Shown one piece after another: positions 17,615-31,494 of a stretch of 64,000 bases of DNA. Every line of letters starts with the position of its first letter. The stretch's first letter is position 1. The notes beneath the pieces are model-generated. The model saw only the letters and a list, made by a program, of their open reading frames with translations, had not been told where the DNA came from and made no database searches. Source of the stretch: an uncultured SAR116 cluster alpha proteobacterium (lineage in GTDB: Bacteria; Pseudomonadota; Alphaproteobacteria; Puniceispirillales; Marisalimonadaceae); assembly GCA_902623995.1 (NCBI GenBank), contig CACNWE010000003.1:1-64000 (forward strand), given 5' to 3'. Made by a program: the position numbers and the translations under genes.

Positions 17615-19294
17615 ATGAATAACCCACAATATATCTATTCAATGTATAAATTAAGTAAGGTTTACCCTGGGGGGAAACAAGTAATTAAAGATATGAGTTT
17701 ATCTTTCTTACCTGGAGCCAAAATAGGAGTTCTGGGGGGTAATGGAGCGGGTAAATCAACTCTGTTAAAAATTATGGCAGGTGTTGATATAGAATATAAT
17801 GGAGAGGCAAAATTAGCTGATGGAATAAAAGTAGGTTATCTTGCTCAAGAACCAGAATTAGACAATAGCTTGAATGTTTATGAAAATGTGATGGAAGGAA
17901 TGGCTGAAGCAAAACAACTTGTTGATGATTTTAATGCTATTTCTCTAAAGTTTTCAGAGGATTTAACTGAAGATGAAATGGATCAAGTCATTACAAAGCA
18001 AGGTGAGTTGCAGGAACAAATTGATAATATGGATGCATGGGATTTGGATAGAAAAGCAGAGATAGCCATGGATGCATTGAGTCTACCTCCAGCAGAAGCA
18101 AAGATAGATCATTTATCTGGTGGTGAAAAAAGAAGAGTTGCTTTAGCTCAATTACTTTTATCTAATCCAGATTTTTTGTTGTTGGATGAACCAACTAATC
18201 ATTTAGATGCTCTTTCTGTAGCGTGGTTACAAAGATTTCTTCATGATTTTCCAGGTACTGTTGTAACCATTACTCATGATAGATATTTTTTAGATGAAGT
18301 TGCTGGCTGGATTTTAGAATTAGACCGTGGAGAAGGTATTCCTTTTAAAGGTAATTATTCTGGCTGGCTAGAGCAAAAGCAAAAACGACTTGAACTTGAA
18401 GGAAAAACAGAAGAAGCAAGAAAAAGAAAAATTAACGAAGAATTAGAGTGGATAAAGTCAGCACCTAGAGCAAGGCAGGCAAAATCAAAGGCTAGAATAA
18501 CTTCTTATGAAGAACTCGTCTCCAAAGAACAGAAAAAAGAAATTAATACTGCAAACCTTGTAATACCACCCGCACCAAGACTTGGTAATGATGTAATAAC
18601 TTTTAAAAATGTCAGCAAGTCTTTTGATGACAAACTATTAATAGATAATCTTAGTTTTAAACTTCCTCCTGGAGGAATTATAGGTGTTATTGGAGCAAAT
18701 GGTGCAGGTAAAACTACTCTATTTAGATTAATAACTAATGAAGAGGCGCCAAACAACGGAGAAATCTCAATTGGAGAAACTGTAAGTTTAAACTATGTTG
18801 ACCAATCAAGGGATGATTTAAAACCTAATCAAAACGTATGGCAGTCTATTTGTGATGGACTAGACGAAATACAAATTGGTAAAAAGACTATTCAAAGTAG
18901 AGCTTATGTTGGTCAATTTAATTTCAAGGGATCTGACCAACAAAAAATTGTAAGTCAATTGTCTGGCGGAGAAAGAAATAGAGTGCATCTTGCAAAGATG
19001 TTAAAAGATCCAGGTAATGTTTTACTTTTGGATGAGCCCACTAACGACCTTGATGTAGATACATTAAGAGCATTAGAAGAAGCAATTCTTAATTTTTCGG
19101 GATGTGTAGTTGTTATTTCACATGATAGGTGGTTTTTAAACAAACTAGCTACACATATTCTCGCTTTTGAGGGTGGTAGTCATGTAGAGTGGTTTGAAGG
19201 AAACTATCAAGATTATGAGTTAGACAAAAAAAGGAGATTAGGTGATGAAGCGCTTAATCCAAAACGATTAAAATATAAACCTATCATAAGATAA
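17615..19294 (+). CDS. ettA: Energy-dependent translational throttle protein EttA (ABC-F)
   Basis: Soluble ABC-F ATPase with two nucleotide-binding domains; in E. coli it binds the ribosomal E site and gates the first elongation step by ATP/ADP level. Seen: Walker A GGNGAGKST and GANGAGKTT, signature motifs LSGGEKRR and LSGGERNR, Walker B LLLDEPTNHLD and LLLDEPTNDLD, and an arm inserted in the first domain. Length 559 aa matches EttA (555 in E. coli). The gene is single, with an exceptionally strong ribosome-binding site. The convergent mlaC ends one base beyond its stop. Confidence 0.95.
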   Translation: MNNPQYIYSMYKLSKVYPGGKQVIKDMSLSFLPGAKIGVLGGNGAGKSTLLKIMAGVDIEYNGEAKLADGIKVGYLAQEPELDNSLNVYENVMEGMAEAKQLVDDFNAISLKFSEDLTEDEMDQVITKQGELQEQIDNMDAWDLDRKAEIAMDALSLPPAEAKIDHLSGGEKRRVALAQLLLSNPDFLLLDEPTNHLDALSVAWLQRFLHDFPGTVVTITHDRYFLDEVAGWILELDRGEGIPFKGNYSGWLEQKQKRLELEGKTEEARKRKINEELEWIKSAPRARQAKSKARITSYEELVSKEQKKEINTANLVIPPAPRLGNDVITFKNVSKSFDDKLLIDNLSFKLPPGGIIGVIGANGAGKTTLFRLITNEEAPNNGEISIGETVSLNYVDQSRDDLKPNQNVWQSICDGLDEIQIGKKTIQSRAYVGQFNFKGSDQQKIVSQLSGGERNRVHLAKMLKDPGNVLLLDEPTNDLDVDTLRALEEAILNFSGCVVVISHDRWFLNKLATHILAFEGGSHVEWFEGNYQDYELDKKRRLGDEALNPKRLKYKPIIR

Positions 19295-19295
19295 T

Positions 19296-19940
19296 CTAAT
19301 TATCTCTACTCATTTTACTCAATAATATGTCAAAGTTACCCCTATTTTTCCTCAAAATAGATACAGCTTCGGCTTTTTGTGAACTTACTAATGATATACC
19401 TTCTATTTCTAAATCAAGAATTAAAAATGATCCATTTTTGTTTGCAGCTAATTTCCACAAAAGATTTATATCAGGCTTTTTCTTATTAGGATCTTCAATT
19501 AATCCTCTCACATAAATTAGTTTTTCACCACGTCTTTCAGATTTTGTTGGTTTATAAGATAATGTTGCTAGAGTGTTTAGATGTTCTTCAATAGTAAGAA
19601 CTATTTGTTTTAGTAAAGCTACTTTATATTTTTCTTTTTGTGTTTCTGAAGCCTTTTTCCAAAAAGACCCAGTTGTGGCTTTGCTCATAAAATCAAGATT
19701 AATATATTTTTTTATTAATAATTCAATTTTTAAGGATCTCTCATTTGGTTCTAGTTTTATAGTGTCAATAGCATGTTTTTGAGCCTCTAAAATCATTTGT
19801 TGAATAGTAGATTCACCCATTTTCAAATTATCTGATAAAGATTTAGTAATATTAACGTTAAAAAACATAAAAATTAAAAACGTATAACTTAAAAACTTGC
19901 TTATTTTTTTTCTAATCCAAAAGCTTTTCAAATTCTGCAT
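19296..19940 (-). CDS. mlaC: Phospholipid-binding protein MlaC (Ttg2D family)
   Basis: Periplasmic lipid shuttle between the outer-membrane MlaA complex and the inner-membrane Mla transporter. The 214-residue product from the ATG at 19940 has an N-terminal signal-like hydrophobic segment (about residues 14-33), then the MlaC core: INLDFMSKATTGSFWKKAS, YKVALLKQIV, LIYVRGLI, and a final ISLVSSQKAEAVSIL. A longer in-frame reading exists but lies inside mlaA. This start overlaps the mlaA end by 29 nt. No mlaD, mlaE or mlaF is in the window. Confidence 0.85.
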   Translation of the reverse strand: MQNLKSFWIRKKISKFLSYTFLIFMFFNVNITKSLSDNLKMGESTIQQMILEAQKHAIDTIKLEPNERSLKIELLIKKYINLDFMSKATTGSFWKKASETQKEKYKVALLKQIVLTIEEHLNTLATLSYKPTKSERRGEKLIYVRGLIEDPNKKKPDINLLWKLAANKNGSFLILDLEIEGISLVSSQKAEAVSILRKNRGNFDILLSKMSRDN

Positions 19941-20652
19941 CCAAATTGTTATTTTTATTCTCAATATATTTTTCACTATAAATTTCATTACGCCTATTTT
20001 GTAGGTAAAAAGATCTAACTTTGACATAAGGATCAGCTGAAAGATAAATGTTGTCGAGTGTTTTAGACATTTTACTTCTCTTGTCAATTATATTAATAGG
20101 AACTTCAGCTAAGCTCAAATCATCAATTGAATTAGAAGATAAAGTTGCCATATTTTGTCTGTCTAGGATAGTTCCAGTTAAATCCCTAGTTGTTTTTGGT
20201 CCAATTAAGGGCACCATCAAAAAGGGTCCTTCTGAAACATTTAACCTAGCGAGGGTTGATCCAAAATCTCTCTTTTTAATAACAGTTTCGCCTTTGTCTA
20301 GATCATAAAAACCTAGTGTAAGGCCATTTAAAAGAAACTTAGCTGATGCTAAAATCGTATTTTCCATATCTGTTTGTAGAGCGCTGTTAATTATAGTATT
20401 AGGCGTGTCCATCCATTGAAGATGATTACTAACACCTGATCTGATTTTTGCAGGAACTTTTTTGACATAAGTTTTGCTTATTGGTGATATGATTTTCTGA
20501 TCTACATATTTATTGAATTGAAATACATTTCTATTTATTTTTTCGAATGGATCTCTGTTTTCAGATGCAAACTTCGTAGAATTTGAGCACCCATTTAAAA
20601 TAAATAAAGCTGCTATGAATTTTACAAATAAAAATTTATATTTTTTAGTCAT
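19912..20652 (-). CDS. mlaA: Outer-membrane lipoprotein MlaA (VacJ)
   Basis: Removes misplaced phospholipids from the outer leaflet of the outer membrane and passes them to MlaC. The lipoprotein signal ends in LNGC with the lipidated Cys at residue 22. The mature part starts with NRDPFEKINRNVFQFNKYVD, which is diagnostic for the VacJ family. Further on are FLLNGLTLGFYDLDKG, FGSTLARL and GPFLMVPLIGPKTTRDLTG. Length 246 aa. It heads a two-gene unit with mlaC and is divergent from uvrD across 138 nt. Confidence 0.94.
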   Translation of the reverse strand: MTKKYKFLFVKFIAALFILNGCSNSTKFASENRDPFEKINRNVFQFNKYVDQKIISPISKTYVKKVPAKIRSGVSNHLQWMDTPNTIINSALQTDMENTILASAKFLLNGLTLGFYDLDKGETVIKKRDFGSTLARLNVSEGPFLMVPLIGPKTTRDLTGTILDRQNMATLSSNSIDDLSLAEVPINIIDKRSKMSKTLDNIYLSADPYVKVRSFYLQNRRNEIYSEKYIENKNNNLDAEFEKLLD

Positions 20653-20768
20653 GTAATGAACACACGTTAATCAATTAAATCATAATTTTATTATTATTAA
20701 TTTATTAAATTTGTACAAGTTAAACCACAAATATGTTAAAAATATGTAAGTGTTTTTCTTAAATTCTT

Positions 20769-20774
20769 TATAAT
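20769..20774 (+). promoter_or_regulatory. Possible -10 element of uvrD
   Basis: A perfect TATAAT sits 16 nt before the uvrD ATG in the mlaA/uvrD divergent spacer. No good -35 hexamer is found at the right distance and the leader would be very short, so this is tentative in such AT-rich DNA. Confidence 0.3.
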
Positions 20775-20790
20775 AAAATATAAAAAAATT

Positions 20791-23028
20791 ATGACCCAAT
20801 TTTATAATCATCAAGCATTTACAGACCTTAATGATTCTCAAAAAGAGGCTGTGAAAAATCTTGATGGCCCTTTATTAGTACTTTCTGGCGCAGGAACAGG
20901 AAAAACCAGAGTTCTTACTGCAAGACTAGCAAACTTATTATATAGTAATAAGACTAAGCCATGGAATATTCTTGCAGTAACTTTCACTAATAAAGCTGCA
21001 AAAGAAATGAGAACCAGACTTGAAAGTTTAATTGGTCCATCAGCAAACTCGGTATGGTTAGGTACCTTCCATTCAATAGCTGCTAGAATATTACGAGAAA
21101 ATTCAGAAGTTGTAGGTTTAAATTCAAATTATACAATTATAACTCCAGATGATCAGATTAGGCTTCTAAAACAAATAATGATTGATCAAGACATTGATAT
21201 TAAAAAGTTTACTCCAAAAGCAATGTCTAATTTAATTAGTTCTTGGAAAGATAAAGGTTATAAACCTAATGACATAAATAAATCTGATAATGATTTCTTT
21301 GCTAATGGTAAAGCAATAAACATATATAAATCTTACCAATCAAGATTGGTAACTTTAAATTCTGCTGATTTTGGTGATTTATTGTTATATAATTTAACCA
21401 TATTTACGGAACATTCAGACATATTACAAAAATATCAATCTAAAATTTTATTTTTTCTAGTTGATGAATATCAAGATACAAATACTATTCAATATTTATG
21501 GCTGAAATTATTTGCAAATAAATCTCAAAATATTTGTTGTGTAGGGGATGATGATCAATCTATTTATGGTTGGCGTGGAGCACAAGTTGGAAATATTTTA
21601 AAATTTGAAAAGGATTATACTTCAGCTAAGGTAATAAAATTAGAAGAAAATTACAGATCAACTGGCCGAATATTAGAAGCTGCTAACAGTATAATTGCCA
21701 ATAATAAAGAAAGATTAAGTAAAAAACTTAAAACTTCTTCTGGGGATGGAGACAAAATTAATTTAATTTCTGTCTGGGATGGTGTTGAAGAAGCTAAAAT
21801 AACCAGTTTAGAAATTGAAAACTTACATTCACTTGGCTTTAGATATGATCAGATAGCTGTTTTAGTTAGAGCAGGGCACCAAACTAGATATTTTGAAGAA
21901 AGATTTGTAGATATCGGTATTCCATATAAAGTAATTGGAGCAAAATTCTACGAACGTTTAGAAATCAGAGATGCTTTAGCTTATTTGAGAGTTGTCCAGC
22001 AACCTAACGATGATTTAGCGCTAGAAAGAATAATAAATGTTCCAAAAAGAGGATTAGGAACAAGTACAACTAGCTTAATACATTCATATGCAAAAAATAA
22101 TAATATTTCTTTTTTTTCAGCTTCTCAAGAATTGTTGTTGACTGATGAGTTAAGACCCAATGTAAAAAGAACATTACAAACTTTAATAAATCAATTTATT
22201 GATTGGAACAATCATAACAAAGAGATTTCTCATACAGACTTGGCTCTAAAAGTACTCGAAGAATCTGGGTATATAGGTCACTGGCAAAATGAAAATTCGA
22301 TCGAAGGCGAAGGTAGATTAGAAAATTTAAAAGAATTGATTAATGCTATGAGTGGTTTTGATAATTTATCAGGATTTTTAGAGCATATATCGTTAGTTAT
22401 GGATGGAGATAATGAAGCTGAGGCAGGTGAAGTTTCTCTAATGACTTTACATGCTGCTAAAGGACTTGAATTTGATGCTGTTTTTCTACCTGGATGGGAA
22501 GAAGGTATGTTCCCAAGTCAGAGATCTATTGATGAATTAGGCTTATCAGGCTTGGAAGAAGAAAGAAGGTTAGCTTATGTTGGAATTACGCGAGCAAAAA
22601 AAAGACTTTTTATAACCTTTGCGGCAAATAGACAAATTCATGGTTTATGGCAAGGATCAATTCCGTCAAGATTTATAAGTGAATTGCCAAAAAAGATTAT
22701 TAATGAAAATATAGAGGGTAATCTTGGAGCAGATGTGTCTAGCTATAATCAAATTGATTTTGACTTACCATCAAACAATTCCTCATATGGGCCAGGATTT
22801 ATTAGAGCAAAACAGAACGGCATCAAAAGTTTTAATGTTTATAAAAATTCTCAATTTGAGAAGAGCCTACCTGGCCCTAATTTAAACCTTAATGTTGGTC
22901 AAAGAGTCTTTCATCAAAAATTTGGTATGGGTCTTATTATTTCCTCAGATGGAGACAAACTGAATATAAATTTTGATAAAGCTGGTGAAAAGAAAGTAGT
23001 ATCTAGTTTCGTAAAAATAATAGAATAA
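20791..23028 (+). CDS. uvrD: ATP-dependent DNA helicase UvrD/PcrA
   Basis: Superfamily 1A 3'-5' helicase for nucleotide-excision and mismatch repair. Helicase motifs in order: Q motif NDSQKEA, Walker A GAGTGKT (33-39), AVTFTNKAAKEM, DEYQDTN, GDDDQSIYGWRGA, ENYRSTGRIL, LMTLHAAKGLEFDAVFLPG and VGITRAKKRL. A C-terminal Tudor-like segment (GQRVFHQKFGMGLI) that can contact RNA polymerase closes the protein. Length 745 aa. It leads a uvrD-prmA-pepP run. Confidence 0.96.
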   Translation: MTQFYNHQAFTDLNDSQKEAVKNLDGPLLVLSGAGTGKTRVLTARLANLLYSNKTKPWNILAVTFTNKAAKEMRTRLESLIGPSANSVWLGTFHSIAARILRENSEVVGLNSNYTIITPDDQIRLLKQIMIDQDIDIKKFTPKAMSNLISSWKDKGYKPNDINKSDNDFFANGKAINIYKSYQSRLVTLNSADFGDLLLYNLTIFTEHSDILQKYQSKILFFLVDEYQDTNTIQYLWLKLFANKSQNICCVGDDDQSIYGWRGAQVGNILKFEKDYTSAKVIKLEENYRSTGRILEAANSIIANNKERLSKKLKTSSGDGDKINLISVWDGVEEAKITSLEIENLHSLGFRYDQIAVLVRAGHQTRYFEERFVDIGIPYKVIGAKFYERLEIRDALAYLRVVQQPNDDLALERIINVPKRGLGTSTTSLIHSYAKNNNISFFSASQELLLTDELRPNVKRTLQTLINQFIDWNNHNKEISHTDLALKVLEESGYIGHWQNENSIEGEGRLENLKELINAMSGFDNLSGFLEHISLVMDGDNEAEAGEVSLMTLHAAKGLEFDAVFLPGWEEGMFPSQRSIDELGLSGLEEERRLAYVGITRAKKRLFITFAANRQIHGLWQGSIPSRFISELPKKIINENIEGNLGADVSSYNQIDFDLPSNNSSYGPGFIRAKQNGIKSFNVYKNSQFEKSLPGPNLNLNVGQRVFHQKFGMGLIISSDGDKLNINFDKAGEKKVVSSFVKIIE

Positions 23029-23039
23029 CACGCATAGTT

Positions 23040-24029
23040 ATGGATTTATGGTCAATCAGAATTTTTGTAGAGGATAAGTTTAAAGAATTATTTTCTGAAT
23101 TTTTTGAAAATTTTGATGGATACTTATCATCTAGTTTGTTTCAGGATAAAGATTTAAGCGTCAGGTATGATATAAGCAAATCTTATAATTTAACGGCTAA
23201 TAAATTAGGTGAGTTTCATCTAAATAAATACTGGATATTAGAAATTATTCTTAATATTAAACCTGACAAAAAATTTATAAAAACCAAACTTAATTTCCTT
23301 GCTAAGCAATTTAAACTAAATAAATTTTATGATTATAACGAAAAAAATAATGATAAAGAATTTTTAAATAAAATTTACATATCTAAAATTATTAATAAAG
23401 ATTGGCTTATAGAAAACAGGTCATCATTTCCGTCTATAAATATTGATAACTTTTATATTTATGGTTCTCATATTAAAAAAGAGTGTTCTGAAAATAAAAT
23501 ACCAATAAAAATAGATGCGTCCTTTGCATTTGGAACTGGATCTCATGAAACTACAAGGAGTTGCTTAAATTCCCTAACTTATTTATCTAAAATTTATAAT
23601 CCAAAATCTGTATTAGATTACGGTTGTGGAACTGGAATTCTTGGAATAGCATCAAAAAAAATTTTTAAAAATAATAAAATTACCTTTGTTGATATAGATA
23701 TAAATGCATTAAAACTAACAAAACAAAATCTTAAATCAAATAATATTATTAGCAGAGAAATTTTACTTTCTAAATCAAACATAATGAAAAATTTCAACAA
23801 AAAAAAATATTATGATTTAATTTTTGCTAATATTCTTTTTGGTCCTCTAACAAGTTTAGCACCTAAACTTAAATTTATCTCAAAACCAGATTCATTTATA
23901 GTTTTATCAGGGCTTTTGAGTAATCAAATCACAAATATTATTAATAGGTATAAAATGTTTGGGTTTAAATTGAAAAAAAAGATTATTATAAATGGGTGGG
24001 GAACAGTAATAATGAGACGTCAATTTTAA
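23040..24029 (+). CDS. prmA: Ribosomal protein L11 methyltransferase PrmA
   Basis: S-adenosylmethionine-dependent trimethylation of ribosomal protein L11. The C-terminal half has the Rossmann methyltransferase motifs SFAFGTGSHETTR, VLDYGCGTGILGIA, DIDINALK and ANILFGPL; the N-terminal half is a diverged substrate-recognition domain. Its 329 aa is slightly longer than the E. coli protein. It starts 11 nt after uvrD. The N-terminal half is very Lys/Asn-rich, in line with base composition. Confidence 0.9.
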   Translation: MDLWSIRIFVEDKFKELFSEFFENFDGYLSSSLFQDKDLSVRYDISKSYNLTANKLGEFHLNKYWILEIILNIKPDKKFIKTKLNFLAKQFKLNKFYDYNEKNNDKEFLNKIYISKIINKDWLIENRSSFPSINIDNFYIYGSHIKKECSENKIPIKIDASFAFGTGSHETTRSCLNSLTYLSKIYNPKSVLDYGCGTGILGIASKKIFKNNKITFVDIDINALKLTKQNLKSNNIISREILLSKSNIMKNFNKKKYYDLIFANILFGPLTSLAPKLKFISKPDSFIVLSGLLSNQITNIINRYKMFGFKLKKKIIINGWGTVIMRRQF

Positions 24030-24043
24030 TTAAAGAGTAAAGT

Positions 24044-29521
<5,478 letters not shown>

Positions 29522-29524
29522 CTT

Positions 29525-30352
29525 TTATTCAAAAAAATCTTTTAAATGATTTATAATTGAGTATTCAGAATTTTCTTTTTGATTAATTTTAGATTTTGTT
29601 TTGATTAAATTCTTACTGAGTTTTGTCCAATTATTATCAGGAAAATTATAATCAAGTAATGCATTGCTCTTAATAGCTTCGTCTTTTAAACCAATAATCA
29701 GAAGAGCCTCACTTAATCTGTAAATAGTTTCTGGAATAACTGAGGTATTTTGATAATTTTGTAATATAAACTTAAATCTTTTGACTGAACTTGCTGGAGC
29801 ACCCTTTCTTAAATAAAATTTTCCAATATTTAATTCATTTTTTGCAAGTGTGTTTCTTAAAAAATGAATTTTAAGTTTTGAATCTCTAGCGTACTTTGTA
29901 TTAGGAAACTTGGTCATAATTAATTTAAAATAGTTTAAAGACTTAATTGAAGAGCTTGGATCTCTGTTTTCACTAGAAACTTGTGAATAGTAGCACATAG
30001 CCAATAAATAGTGAGCATATTCAGTCAGCTCTCCTTTTGGGTTCATCTCTATGTAAGAATTTAATTTTGCTATTGCTTTTTTGATATTATTATTTTGATA
30101 AAGTGCATAAGCTGACATTATTTCTGAGTTTGGTGCTAAAGAAGAAAAAGGATAATTTAGAAAAACATCATCAAAGTCTGAGGTTGCATTACTAAAATTC
30201 CCTTTTTCAAGCGAAGATAAACCCTTCGAGTATATTTGTATATCAGATAATTGAGATTGATCTTTATTAGTGTTAGTTGAACTACAATTAGACAATAAAA
30301 ACATTATAGAAAATATTTTTAAAATAATTAAATATTTTTTGAGGTTAATCAT
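29525..30352 (-). CDS. bamD: Outer-membrane assembly lipoprotein BamD
   Basis: Essential lipoprotein of the BAM complex that inserts beta-barrels into the outer membrane. The signal peptide ends with LSNC, Cys23 being the lipidated residue. Mature TPR repeats follow: IYSKGLSSLEKGNFSNATSDFDDVFLNYPFS has the YfiO pattern, as do AHYLLAMCYY and the later repeats. Length 275 aa. It lies downstream of lpxC across a 95-nt gap containing a small hairpin at the lpxC stop. Confidence 0.93.
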   Translation of the reverse strand: MINLKKYLIILKIFSIMFLLSNCSSTNTNKDQSQLSDIQIYSKGLSSLEKGNFSNATSDFDDVFLNYPFSSLAPNSEIMSAYALYQNNNIKKAIAKLNSYIEMNPKGELTEYAHYLLAMCYYSQVSSENRDPSSSIKSLNYFKLIMTKFPNTKYARDSKLKIHFLRNTLAKNELNIGKFYLRKGAPASSVKRFKFILQNYQNTSVIPETIYRLSEALLIIGLKDEAIKSNALLDYNFPDNNWTKLSKNLIKTKSKINQKENSEYSIINHLKDFFE

Positions 30353-30427
30353 AATTTGTTTCTTCTAATTAAATATCAAGTGATATAATTTTATTATGAA
30401 TAATTAGGTTTGTATATCAAAATCAAT

Positions 30428-30451
30428 CTAGTATGTTTTACATAATACTAG
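30428..30451 (-). terminator. Hairpin at the lpxC stop codon, possible weak terminator
   Basis: CTAGTAT and ATACTAG form a 7-bp stem around a 10-nt loop and include the lpxC stop codon. On the gene strand it is followed by a T-rich but interrupted tract (ATTGATTTTGAT). The stem is AT-rich, so termination would be partial at best. Role inferred. Confidence 0.3.
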
Positions 30452-31413
30452 GCTACGCAAGTGACGTTTGGTGGGCTATTATTGTGGTCAATTAAATTAA
30501 TTAATTTTTCATTATTATATTCATGGATTGCATCTTCAATCCTATAATTTTCTTTACTTTTCAAAATCTCTTTTAAAAGTTGTTGATTTAAGTTATGACC
30601 AGGTGCAAAGCAGTTAATGTTTCCAACTAAGGGCATACCTAATAAATAAAAATCGCCAATACAGTCTAGGGTTTTATGTTTTACAAATTCTTTTTCTAAT
30701 CTCAATCCGTCTGGATTTAATATTTTATATTTATCAACTACGATAGCATTGTTTAAATTTCCACCTATTGCAAGACCAGCAGCTCTCATTTTTTCGATGT
30801 CATCTTGGAGTGTATAAGTTCTAGCCATTGACAAATTGTTTATGAAATTATCTTTCGTATGCGTATAAAAATATTGGGAGTGTCCAATTATAGTATCAGG
30901 GTAGTCAATAGAAATATTAATAGATAATTTGTGGGATGGAGAAATTGAAATAAATCTATTTTCACTTTTCACTTCAATTTTTTTTATTATCTTGAAAATT
31001 TTCTTTCCTTTATTTAGTACTTTGACACCCGAATTTATGATTTTCTTTACATATTCATGAGAGCTGCCGTCTAGTGCTGGTAATTCTGACGAATTAATTT
31101 TTACAATAGCGTTATCTATACCTAATCCACTTAATGCAGCCATTAAATGCTCTATAGTTGAAACAAAAATACCACTAGAGTTTTTGATTTTTGTACATAA
31201 TCTAGAAACGGTTACATTATCAATAACTGCTTTAATAATGTTATTTTTTTCTTTATCAGTTCTATGAAAAATAATTCCAGTATCCGCCTCGGCAGGTTCT
31301 ATACTCATAGATACAGCCCTACCATTATGAACGCCTACTCCAGAAAAGTGAATTTTTCTTTTTAGAGTTCTTTGTAAATAAATATTAGGTTTAATTGTAT
31401 TAATATTGTTCAT
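30448..31413 (-). CDS. lpxC: UDP-3-O-acyl-N-acetylglucosamine deacetylase LpxC
   Basis: Zinc enzyme for the committed step of lipid A synthesis. Seen: QRTLKRKIHFSGVGVHNG at the N-terminus, the zinc-ligand His89 in STIEHLMAAL, ARTYTLQDDIEKMRAAGLAIGG, the second zinc-ligand block KHKTLDCIGDFYLLG (His and Asp), and GHNLNQQLL near the end with the catalytic His. Length 321 aa. It lies 81 nt after ftsZ in the usual alphaproteobacterial position. A dyad covers its ribosome-binding site. FtsH, encoded at 2.3 kb, degrades LpxC in E. coli. Confidence 0.97.
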   Translation of the reverse strand: MNNINTIKPNIYLQRTLKRKIHFSGVGVHNGRAVSMSIEPAEADTGIIFHRTDKEKNNIIKAVIDNVTVSRLCTKIKNSSGIFVSTIEHLMAALSGLGIDNAIVKINSSELPALDGSSHEYVKKIINSGVKVLNKGKKIFKIIKKIEVKSENRFISISPSHKLSINISIDYPDTIIGHSQYFYTHTKDNFINNLSMARTYTLQDDIEKMRAAGLAIGGNLNNAIVVDKYKILNPDGLRLEKEFVKHKTLDCIGDFYLLGMPLVGNINCFAPGHNLNQQLLKEILKSKENYRIEDAIHEYNNEKLINLIDHNNSPPNVTCVA

Positions 31414-31417
31414 TTTC

Positions 31418-31434
31418 TATACCTACAAGGTATA
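31418..31434 (-). promoter_or_regulatory. Dyad overlapping the lpxC ribosome-binding site
   Basis: On the gene strand TATACC-TTGTA-GGTATA is a perfect 6-bp inverted repeat with a 5-nt loop, ending 4 nt before the lpxC ATG. The only plausible ribosome-binding core (TAGGT) spans the loop and the 3' arm, so a hairpin would partly mask it. It could instead be a protein operator. Function is inferred. Confidence 0.4.
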
Positions 31435-31494
31435 TTTATAACTCTTCACTATTAAATACAAATCACATATAATTACCAAATATTTCAATTTATA

